Assembly (NCBI RefSeq): GCF_000283155.1
Contig: NW_004454281.1
Coordinates: 2,619,104 to 2,683,103 of the forward strand
Origin: Ceratotherium simum simum
Taxonomy: Eukaryota; Chordata; Mammalia; Perissodactyla; Rhinocerotidae
Reading direction: 5' to 3'
DNA: 64,000 bases
Under the pieces are notes generated by a model, which did no database searches, had not been told where the DNA came from, and saw nothing but the letters and a program-made list of their open reading frames with translations. Of this stretch, positions 56,201 to 64,000 are shown piece by piece; position 1 is the first letter of the stretch, and every line of letters starts with the position of its first letter. The translations under genes were made by a program, and so were the position numbers.

Positions 56201-59200
56201 CACGCTGCCCAAGGAAGGGACCCCAGCCTCCATGGAGGTGGCAGGATAAGCTAGGCCTGGATGCCTTGAATTTGGATCAGTGGGAATGAACTCAGCTTTG
56301 GTAGTGCCCCTTGGGGGCCATCAGCTGCAGCGGTCAGGTCCAAGGACTAGACTGAGGGCTGTAGGCCGCTGACTTGCAAACTTTTTAAAAGTCTTAGAAC
56401 ACTTCTCCAGATACAAGTCTCCATGAGAGCTTCTCATAAGATTTAGAACATAATACAGAGCTGCTCCAGTCAACACTGGGCTGGGAACTCCTGGGTGGGG
56501 CCATACCTAGTGCTGGCCAGGCCTTAGTGGGTGAACAGAGATGGCGTGGGAGGTGCAGGCTCTGACACTCCTTAAGGACACATCAGCCTCGGCTTTGGGC
56601 TCCCTCTGTGAGAATGTCTGCCTGATCCCGGGTGGGGGCGGGGAGGCCTGGTGTCCGGGCAGCCTTCCCTTGGGAAGGGGCTTGGTCTCTGCCGGTGTAT
56701 CTGTGCACCTGACCAGGTGTGGCTGCGAGACTTTAAAGCCGGGACTGTTTTGCTCCAGACAAGGAGCAGCTTCATCTGCCTCACCTCTCTTCCCTGGTAG
56801 TGGGGACACCTAGATCCTTTCTCTTCAGGTTCTCCTTTCATCCTTCTTCCTGCAGGTTAACACTGATAAAGATAGATCTCTGCTTCTGGACTGGGACCGT
56901 GTGCGAGTGTTCGATCGGGAGATTGCACAGATGTTCTTAAACATGACAAAGCTGGAGAAGGAAGCCCAGGTGGGCCTGCTGCACCCACATCTGTCACATT
57001 TGTCTTGGGTAGGGGTAGGCCTTGGAAGCCTCTGGCTGGAAGACTAGCTCATGACCGCCAGGCCCCTCCACTCTGCCTTTCCACGTGACCCCATGGGCAT
57101 TATCTCCTTACTGCAGGACTCCATGTTACCCTGATGTCTCTTTTCTGTGGTACCGAAAGCTAACAACTCTAGAGGGACCTATGTGCACGTCAACAAACCC
57201 GACCAAGGTCACACAGCTGGCACAGGATGGGTCTGTGTCTCAACCTCAGTCAGCTTTCATGGCCTTTATGGTCCTGTATTTCTTACTCAGGGTTTTTGTG
57301 AATTGGAAGGACATGCTGCTTGGCCACTAGGAAGAGGGTGATGTCACCTGGCAAGAGGATGGCTGCACGGGGTGGGAGCAGGTCTGTGGCCATTGCAGCA
57401 AATGCCCTGCAGCTGTGACAGCTACTAGACTCATTGAGGTGCAGCCTAGCCGCCTTCAGCCACCTTCTCTTGTCCTTCTCAAGCCTTCCTTGGGTGCCCT
57501 CTTGCCCACCCACGCGGTTGACTCAGGCTTCCAGCGCTTCTTCTAAAGCTGAGGCACGCTTTTATCCTCAGTCGTGTTCCTGCAGAGACACCATCACCGC
57601 CATCTCCAGATCTCAGCCCTAGACATCCCAGACTCCACTGCTGCGCACACATGCTATGGCCTCAGTGTTAACCCTGATGTTCGTCTCCCGGGAACTCAGA
57701 AGGCTCTGCCCTGGCCAGGTCTACATGGGACTGGCGGGACTGAGGCTTCAGAGTTGAGATGTTTGGATTGTTTTTGCTACAGGCAAAGCAGAGTCATCTC
57801 TTCTGACAACTGCTCGACCCAGAGGTTGAAAGTGGCAGCTCACCAGCATTTTATTTAAACTGCATGGTGTTTACAGAAGTTTCAAAATAGTTACCAACAT
57901 TTAAAAATTGTGAGATTTCACATAAAAGTCCTGATTTCCATGTTCTCTCGACAAGCCAGAAGATATAGCAATCCTAGTGGGCCCTGATGGCTGCACTCAG
58001 GCACAGTGAGGGCAGGCGGCTGCTCTGAGACCGTCCTGCCCACGTAGCTACCCCAGAGCCCACTTGCCATCCCCGTGGCCTGGCTGACGCAGGCCTCTGT
58101 TGGATTTTGAATTTGCAACCTCTTCTCCTGACTCATCCCCATTCCTCTAGGTTTTCTCTTTCCCTAGAAAATTCTCTAAAAAGGAATTTTCTTTCTTTTT
58201 TCCTTTCCTGGGCCTGAATAAATTTTCATTTAAGTCTTGAGACTGCCGTGAAGAGTGAATTTGAGAAACAGAGAAACCAAATGAATGAAACCAGACTCTG
58301 CCCACACGTCCTAATTCTCTCTCTTATGGCGTCTTGCCCCCTCCACCCCCAACCACTGAATCTCTTCTGTCTTCTAGGTGGAGGCCACAAGCAGGAAAGA
58401 GAAGGCCAAGCAGAGGCCCCTGGCCCTGAACACCGTGGAGATGCTGCGTGTGGCCAGCTCTTCTCTGGGTATGTATGGGCAGTTCTCTAAAGCCCCCAAA
58501 GACTTCTTGGGACAGGCACGCGGTGACCCAGTTCAGCCCTGGGGCAGCACCTGGGGGCCCAGAACAGTGTCGATGCTCTCACCTGTGCCACACACCCCTC
58601 ACCTGTGCCGAGCACCACCCCCTGCTCACTTGTGCTGCATACCCCCCTCACCTGTGCTGTGCACCTCCCCGCTCACCTGTGCCACACACCCCCATCCCTG
58701 CTCACTTGTGCCGCACACTCCCCTCACCTGTGCCAGCACCTTCTCTATGCTCACCTGTGCCAGCACCCCCGCTCTGTGCTCCCCTGTGCCAGCACCCCCT
58801 CTCTGTCTTCCCCTGTGCCAGCACCCCCCCCACCTTTGCCTCACCCCTCCTCCTGCCATGTCACCCAAGGCTTAGAGGGAATCTGAGCCTCATGCAGATT
58901 TCATTTATCTTCAATTCCAGAGTGGAATCAAGTAACAAACAGGAGAGAGGATTCCATTTCATAGGATTGTTGGTTAACACTCAACAGCCTCTTTGAGTTT
59001 ATATAGGAAAACACAGGCCACTTTATATTACTAAATGTCTGAGCGGCCGTGGCCTGGCCTGAACAAGTGGAAGGCCGTGGGCAAGGTCCCACCCGCAAAG
59101 CGGCCCTCATGTGTCCTTGGCTCAGCGGAGTCACCTCAGAGGCATTAAACCGTGGAATTCCAGCTCCAGAGCCAAACTCTGGTCCAAATCCAGCTCAGCC

Positions 59201-62200
59201 ACATCTTCCTTGTCCCAGAGCCATTGTTTCATGATTTCCTCATGAGAAAATAGGGTGACCATGGTACCTGTCTTTCTGGGTTATTGTAGGGATTAAATGA
59301 TTGAAACAGCACATCCTAACACTAGCAATGGTAATGATTGCCATCACCTGAGAGGGACATCCTGACCATAGCATCCCAGAGCAGCTCCCCTGGTGCAGGA
59401 AGAGAGGTCAGGCATGGTAGGTGGCGCTCGAGGCCCGTCTCCTGCTGGGGACAGGTGTGACAGTGTGACATAGCCTCTCTGAACCTTATTTCCACAGTAG
59501 CAAGAAGGGCTTGGGCTGGAAAGTTGGCACTCTCTGACAGCTGTTGACCTCCAGGCATTGGTGGCCTCTGTGTGGCCTTGGGGAACCATGGGCAGTGTCC
59601 TCTCAGAGCAGCACCTCCAGGGATTCTCGGAGGACAACAATGACATGGAGTGACCGTTTGCTGAGTGCCAGCCTCTGCTGGTCCGGGAGGAGCAGGAGGA
59701 GGAGTCGTCCGTGGAGTGCTGTGAGGACAGAAACACCCAAGGGGCTTAGAACATGGGGCGTGTGCTAATTCTACTGTCATGGCAGGACATCAGCAGCCCC
59801 TGAGTCGTGGCTACAGCTCCAGGCCAGAGCGTGACAGACAAGCACTCTGAAGGCCAGATTTAATCAACACGGCTACCAATGTCATGAGGGTGACACTGGA
59901 GCATCCCTGTCCTGGGTCCACCCTCACAAGTTAGGGACATCAGCCTTGGATAAGGCTGTGTGGACACAGGCACCTGGCCAGCAGCTCTGCTCTGGGCCAT
60001 GCCCACTCAGAGCCACCTCACCTCCCAGGAGGCCCGGTCTGCCTCTTGGAGAGCCTGAGTGTCCAGGCCCATGGCAGACACCTGGCTGTCCTTGGCATTC
60101 CAGGCTGGCTGAGTCTCCTGTCTCTCACAGGCATGGGGCCACAGCATGCCATGCAGACCGCCGAGCGGCTCTACACGCAAGGCTACATCAGCTACCCTCG
60201 GACCGAGACCACCCACTACCCCGAGAACTTTGACCTGAAGGGCCCTCTACGGCAGCAGGCCAACCACCCCGCCTGGGCTGACACGGTGAGCAGAACCGGG
60301 CCCTGCCCCCAGCTCAGGACTTTGGCCAAATCCAGGACTGGCGGCAGCTGCCTCTGGGTGGGAGGGCAGCCGTGCTGGACTCACACTCGGCTCTGTCTTC
60401 TCTCCCTCAGGTGAAGCGGCTGTTAGCAGAAGGTATCAACCGCCCACGGAAAGGCCACGATGCTGGCGACCACCCCCCCATCACCCCCATGAGGTCTGCC
60501 TCAGAGGCCGAATTAGGTATCGGGTGCTCCCCCCAACACTCGCACACTCACACACTTTAGGCTTCTAGGGAAGGCAGGGCAAGAAGCTACGGCGACGTGG
60601 CACCTTTGGACAGTGTCAGGCCCTTTCGGCAACATGGAGGCTCTCTCCTGCCCCTGGCTGTAGTGAAGGAGGTCACCTGACAGTTGTGCTCCATCACCAT
60701 GGGATGGGACAGGAGTGAAGTGGTGCCGAGTGCAGGTACAGGCCGCTGCTCACAGGAGGACCTGGAGGAGAGAAGGCCGGGCTGGAGGCAGGAGGGTGAG
60801 GCAAGTGGGCAGGTGGCTGGGGTGGAACGGGATGAGTCCAAGACAGAGCGTGCGGGGGCTCAACCACAGGCGCACCTCCTCCGTCCCCCCTGCCCAGGGC
60901 GGTGCTGTGGCCCACATGCTGGATAAGGCAGAGGAAGGGAGACCCATGTGGTGGAGACGAGCCACTTGTGCACAGCCCGTTTGAAGTGATGGTGGCATGT
61001 CACTAGACAGGGACAGGCCAGGCCAGGCGCCTGAAGAGCAGCCCCACCTGGAGGCAGGAGCGGGAGGTGGGAGCCGTGGTTGTGAAGGAACCACTAACGC
61101 ACAAGAGACTCGCTTCCTTTCTGTGCGTTTCCTCTGCCTTTCTCGGGCTTTGGAGCAGGCTGGCCTCAGCATCCTGTGGCCCTGCCACTTGAGCCAGAGC
61201 CCTGCCGGTGACCAGCTTCTGTGCCTGCCGCAGGGAGCGAGGCGTGGCGGCTCTATGAGTACATCACCAGACACTTCATCGCCACGGTTAGCTATGACTG
61301 CAAGTACCTGCAGAGCAGCATCTCCTTCAGGATCGGGCCTGAGCACTTCACCTGCATGGGGAAGACTGTCATCTCTCCAGGTAAACTGCAGGTCCCAGCT
61401 CTGTTCCTCTCTTCATCTCCACAGACAGATGGAACCTGCTCTGTCGGACCTGGAGATGGGAGGCCCCAGGTCTCAGGCAGTGCTGTGTCTCCCCAGGCTT
61501 CACGGAGATCATGCCCTGGCAGAGCGTGCCCCTGGAGGAGAACCTGCCCACCTGCCAGAGGGGCGACACCTTCCCCGTGAGCGAAGTGAAGATGCTGGAG
61601 AAGCAGACGAGCCCGCCCGACTACCTGACGGAGGCCGAGCTCATCACGCTCATGGAGAAGCACGGCATCGGTGGGTGCACTCCCCCAAGACCCAGGCCCA
61701 AGGGTTCCCAGCCCAGGACTGGGGCCCGGGAGGCAGTGCTTCCAGAGCTGCCCAGTGACCCTTCCATACCCAGCACCTGGTGACTGAGGCCCAGGGTATG
61801 GCCAGCTGAGCCAGGCAGGGTGGCAGAGGGCAGCCCCTCACCGAGACTCCACATCAGGACCTGGCCTTGCCTGTAGAGGCCAAGAGGTACCTTCGTGTGC
61901 AGTAATAGCCACAGGGCTGAGTGTTGGCCCAGGATGCCAAATGATTCATCTGCAGGAAAACACAAATGTCAGGTCAGAGTCCTCCTGAGTCCACACAGCT
62001 AGCTGGGTCTGTCCTGGAATCAGGCAACCCAGAAACCAAATCCTCAGGGTCACCGCCCTCACTGTGAGGGGAGCAGAGATGCCCACCCCAGGGCCAGGAA
62101 GCTCCCGCGTGACAACCAAAAGGTTTCCAAGTGAGAACGGGAGTCCCAGGGCAGTTTGCTTGCTCAGAAGTGTAGCTGCTAATGCATGCACCTCACAGGT

Positions 62201-63630
62201 GAGGTGGTCTTGCCCAGTCCCCAGGCCTAGGGCTGTGACCCGTGTCCTCACACACTTGGGGCCAGCCTCACTGCTGGAGCTTTCTCCCCAGGCAGTGTTC
62301 ACTCTGATGGGCACTGCCCATTCCCTGATCCACTGCCCGACTGGCCAGGCCCCTGCTGGTCGACAGGCTCTGGAGGTCGCTGTTCCTGGGCTCTGCTCCA
62401 TCACTGACGGTCCTACAGGTGACTGCCAGGGAGCATCTCACCTGCGTCTGCAGTCCTGCTGACAGTGGTGGCCTCAGCAGGAGAGCTGGGCCTGGGGGCT
62501 TCAGGTGGGTCCTGCCCTCGTGGTCCTCAGCCTGCTGGGGGTTGTGGGCACTCTCCCCCAGAGTCCTGTGCTCCTTTCCGTTGATGTGGGATGTCTGTGG
62601 CTTTTGGCAGCCGTAGACTAGACAGCGGCCCAGAGCCCATGACAAAACGAGTTTGTGACAGTAAAGAGAGCTCTTGTCAACTGTGGCCCCCCAAAGCTGT
62701 GTACAAAGAGCCTGACGAGAGCTGCCCCGCAGGCTGTGGTGAGAATGCAGCAGGGAGCATGCTGCGGAGCCCCCTGAGCCACACGGGGGACCTGGCAGAC
62801 CCGGGGCAGCAGTAGGCACACCCCTGCTCAGAGCCCCCACACAGGGTTCAGATCTTGATCCCAGCCTCATCCTGCAAGCGTGGGGCCTCAGCAGGCTCCT
62901 TCACTTCTGAGCACCCGCTAAAGAGCCTCCTCAGCACAGAGGAGCAGTAATGGCAGCATCTGGCAGTGCCAGGCGACCTGGAAGTCCCTAGGGGAGATGC
63001 GTCCTGGAACTGGGTGCCTGCCCTGGGGACTGATCATGAGGGACCCAGAAGCCAGGAAGTGGGCAGAACAGGGCAGGTTCCGGAAGGGATGATTTGGCAG
63101 TGAGTGTGTAAGCTCCTCCATGTTCAGGGGGCTAGGTCCTGGCTCCAGGTGGGGGTGGGTGCCACAGGATCCAGACAGGAGAGGCCAAGGAAGTCACATT
63201 TACCCGATGTGAGGGGCAGGCAGAACGAGCTCTGTGACCTTGAAGAGTTCTTTAACCTCTCTGAACCTCTGCTCACATCTGTGGAGCAGGAATAAGCACC
63301 TGGTGCTGGGAGGGCCATCCTCAGGTTCACAAGACAGTGTGTGAAAGGCACGTGGTGGTGTGCCCAGCGTGGTGCTGGCGGAGCAGTGGGGGAGGGGCTG
63401 AGAACCAGGCCCCAGACAGGTGGGAGTGGAGGGGGGCCCAGAGTCCAGTGGGGAGTGTCAGGGCAGGCTGAGGAACAGCAGGGCCTTGCTGTGTGTTTCA
63501 GGGACAGACGCCAGCATCCCTGTGCACATCAACAACATCTGCCAGCGCAACTACGTTGTAGTGGAGAGCGGGCGCCGGCTCAAGCCCACCAACCTGGGCA
63601 TCGTCCTGGTGCACGGCTACTACAAGATCG
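50204..63630 (+). CDS. TOP3B: DNA/RNA topoisomerase III beta, 13 coding exons, 3' part outside window
   Basis: Type IA topoisomerase that cuts one strand through a 5'-phosphotyrosine link, passes a strand and reseals. With TDRD3 (and FMRP) it acts on DNA supercoils, R-loops and mRNA. Coding exons: 50204-50273, 51422-51553, 53125-53231, 53844-53918, 55190-55386, 55887-56043, 56856-56969, 58378-58468, 60131-60285, 60411-60516, 61234-61380, 61497-61670, 63502-63630. Phases join without a break, giving about 552 of roughly 862 residues. The Toprim part holds Glu9 in AEKPS and the acidic triad Asp117, Asp119, Glu121 in DCDKEGE. The catalytic Tyr336 lies in ISYPRTET (codon 60193-60195). All splice pairs are GT-AG, but the exon ending at 56043 has a weak donor. 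The ATG at 50204 opens with [12 protein letters not shown], as in the family. The zinc-finger and RGG-rich C-terminus must lie to the right. Nothing suggests a pseudogene. Confidence 0.97.
50274..51421 (+). other. TOP3B intron after coding exon 1
   Basis: No repeat or exon recognised. Open frames near 50684-51040 are GC-driven and lack a family. Confidence 0.5.
51422..51553 (+). CDS. TOP3B: TOP3B coding exon 2 (residues 24-68)
   Basis: Acceptor ctcctccccag, donor CTGG|GTGAGC. It encodes the Toprim segment with [11 protein letters not shown] and [11 protein letters not shown]. Confidence 0.96.
52351..52592 (+). repeat. ERE SINE in TOP3B intron
   Basis: Head 'gagccagccctgatggcctagtggttcaag', 'ctggggctttggggaag', module 'ggcaacagatgttagctcaggg'. 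Sense orientation within the intron 51554-53124. The remainder of that intron is unique. Confidence 0.93.
53125..53231 (+). CDS. TOP3B: TOP3B coding exon 3 (residues 68-103)
   Basis: Acceptor gtcttcgtag, donor CTGCAG|GTACGA. It encodes [14 protein letters not shown] and a lysine-rich patch. The preceding intron carries an ERE. Confidence 0.96.
53440..53640 (-). repeat. old LINE fragment in TOP3B intron
   Basis: AT-rich 'aaaacaaacgcatacacattattgaaaattgg' and 'aaccactgttaacatttagggttatttc', the usual words of an antisense mammalian LINE. It lies in the intron 53232-53843. Confidence 0.5.
53844..53918 (+). CDS. TOP3B: TOP3B coding exon 4 (residues 104-128), acidic triad
   Basis: Acceptor tgctgtgtggcag, donor TTCGAG|GTGAGG. 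It encodes the metal-binding DxDxE (Asp117, Asp119, Glu121) in [11 protein letters not shown]. 75 bases, in phase. Confidence 0.97.
53919..55189 (+). other. TOP3B intron after coding exon 4
   Basis: C-rich unique sequence. Overlapping open frames of up to 153 codons (54170-54710) arise from biased composition. No exon is supported. Confidence 0.5.
55190..55386 (+). CDS. TOP3B: TOP3B coding exon 5 (residues 129-194)
   Basis: Acceptor ccttccccag, donor ACCAG|GTGCCG. It encodes [13 protein letters not shown] and [16 protein letters not shown], where the Toprim domain passes into the cleavage domain. Confidence 0.96.
55887..56043 (+). CDS. TOP3B: TOP3B coding exon 6 (residues 194-246), donor uncertain
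   Basis: Acceptor ccctgtag. It encodes [17 protein letters not shown]. The family-length join uses donor AAG|GTCCAC at 56043, which is weak. An in-frame alternative, CCAG|GTTTGG, ends at 56082 and would add 13 residues. The shorter form keeps Tyr at 336. Confidence 0.88.
56083..56855 (+). other. TOP3B intron after coding exon 6
   Basis: Unique sequence with a short CATCAT run near 56110-56132. No other feature seen. Confidence 0.5.
56856..56969 (+). CDS. TOP3B: TOP3B coding exon 7 (residues 247-284)
   Basis: Acceptor cttcctgcag, donor GCCCAG|GTGGGC. It encodes [16 protein letters not shown], part of the arch domain. Confidence 0.96.
56970..58377 (+). other. TOP3B intron after coding exon 7
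   Basis: Unique sequence with no recognised repeat or exon, ending in a pyrimidine tract before the next acceptor. Confidence 0.5.
58378..58468 (+). CDS. TOP3B: TOP3B coding exon 8 (residues 285-315)
   Basis: Acceptor tgtcttctag, donor CTGG|GTATGT. It encodes [17 protein letters not shown], leading to the active-site domain. A tandem-repeat-rich intron follows. Confidence 0.96.
58577..58850 (+). repeat. degenerate C-rich minisatellite in TOP3B intron
   Basis: About ten imperfect copies of a CTCACCTGTGCC(A/G)CACACCCC-like unit, of variable length (roughly 20-36 bases). The right half shifts to a CCTGTGCCAGCACCCCC variant. Confidence 0.85.
59130..59345 (+). repeat. MIR SINE in TOP3B intron
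   Basis: 'aaccgtggaattccagctccagagccaaac', 'tcatgagaaaatagggtgacc', 'gggttattgtagggattaaatgattg'. Diverged MIR. The rest of this intron (58851-60130) shows nothing else. Confidence 0.75.
60131..60285 (+). CDS. TOP3B: TOP3B coding exon 9 (residues 315-366), catalytic Tyr336
   Basis: Acceptor gtctctcacag, donor GACACG|GTGAGC. It encodes [20 protein letters not shown] with nucleophile Tyr336 (60193-60195) and Arg338 beside it. Confidence 0.97.
60411..60516 (+). CDS. TOP3B: TOP3B coding exon 10 (residues 367-402)
   Basis: Acceptor tctctccctcag, donor TTAG|GTATCG. It encodes [13 protein letters not shown], the conserved type IA GDHPPI motif. Confidence 0.96.
60517..61233 (+). other. TOP3B intron after coding exon 10
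   Basis: Unique GC-rich sequence without an identified feature. Confidence 0.5.
61234..61380 (+). CDS. TOP3B: TOP3B coding exon 11 (residues 402-451)
   Basis: Acceptor gtgcctgccgcag, donor CTCCAG|GTAAAC. It encodes [17 protein letters not shown] and the following strand of the gate domain. Confidence 0.95.
61497..61670 (+). CDS. TOP3B: TOP3B coding exon 12 (residues 451-509)
   Basis: Acceptor gtgtctccccag, donor CATCG|GTGGGT. It encodes [20 protein letters not shown], a hallmark of type IA enzymes. Confidence 0.96.
61671..63501 (+). other. TOP3B intron after coding exon 12
   Basis: Unique GC-rich sequence. 63225-63360 resembles a MIR ('cttgaagagttctttaacctctctgaacctctg'). No extra exon is supported. 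Confidence 0.5.
63502..63630 (+). CDS. TOP3B: TOP3B coding exon 13 (residues 509-552)
   Basis: Acceptor gtgtgtttcag, donor AGATCG|GTGAGG. It encodes [18 protein letters not shown] and ends in LVHGYYKI. The next exon is not in the window. Confidence 0.96.
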
Positions 63631-64000
63631 GTGAGGCCCCCCTGGCTTCTCCCTGTGCTGTGGCCCTGCCTCCATCAGCCCAGAGCCTCCCCCGACAGGC
63701 CATGGCCCTGCAGTGAGACCCCAACCCCACTGCAAGGCTGCTGCCCGGGCCCTCCCCACGCCCTGCCCCAGCAGGGGCTCCGTGTGTGGCTCATGGATGA
63801 ACGGACAGGGGCAGAAGATCCAAAATGGGAGGCAAGGGCTCTTCCTCATGGAGCAGCTCCCGGCAAGGCCTGGGGTCCTCGCTGCAGTGCTGTTTGCTCT
63901 GTCCCTGTGAGGTCCTGAGGGGCCTGTGGGAGATGGCGGAGCACAGACCTGGCCCGAGGACTGCCAGGAGCACACGACACAGTCCCAAAGGCAGGATGTC
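63631..64000 (+). other. TOP3B intron, cut by the window end
   Basis: Starts with donor GTGAGG. No further exon before the window ends. Confidence 0.6.

Noticed and set aside
58378..58996. Frames continuing from TOP3B exon 8 into the intron (165-182 codons)
   Set aside because: They read through a good GTATGT donor into the minisatellite; the exon joins in phase to 60131.

Overview
The window is nuclear DNA from a placental mammal, most likely a perissodactyl and probably an equid. The evidence is at least 18 tRNA-derived SINEs of the equine repetitive element (ERE) type, with GGCCGGCCC heads and GATGTTAGCTCAGGGC tail modules, together with L1, MIR, MaLR and ERV sequence and an intron-rich vertebrate gene. 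There are two runs of N (13663-14467 and 43350-43494), so this is a draft assembly.

The one clearly functional gene is TOP3B (DNA/RNA topoisomerase III beta) on the + strand. Its CpG-island promoter and non-coding first exon lie near 46.4-47.0 kb. Thirteen coding exons run from the start codon at 50204 to 63630, covering about the first 552 of roughly 862 residues, including the Toprim acidic triad and catalytic Tyr336. The gene leaves the window at the right edge.

Left of TOP3B the sequence looks like the V end of an immunoglobulin lambda locus. There is a broken IGLV1-like V segment on the - strand (44.24-44.56 kb), a nearly complete but dead PRAME-family gene (20.9-23.5 kb, +) and a more decayed 5' PRAME fragment (34.4-35.6 kb, +). 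From memory this matches human 22q11.22, where TOP3B is transcribed away from the IGLV cluster and a PRAME-like pseudogene and VPREB1 lie nearby.

The rest is repeat-dominated. At 1-13.6 kb there are MIR, antisense L1, solitary LTRs and EREs, plus a small isolated CpG-rich patch at 1.3-1.8 kb. A class I (gamma-like) endogenous retrovirus lies at 14.57-20.13 kb, with two LTRs, a gag remnant, pol with four in-frame stops followed by frame breaks, and almost no env. An antisense L1 block nested with EREs spans about 29.9-33.2 kb, and sense L1 copies span 37.0-40.4 kb. No CRISPR array, operon or prokaryotic system is present, and no wholly new gene system could be supported. The most useful leads are the PRAME/IGLV relics beside TOP3B, an ambiguous splice donor in TOP3B, a minisatellite in a TOP3B intron, the ERV's pattern of decay and a suspicious assembly gap.
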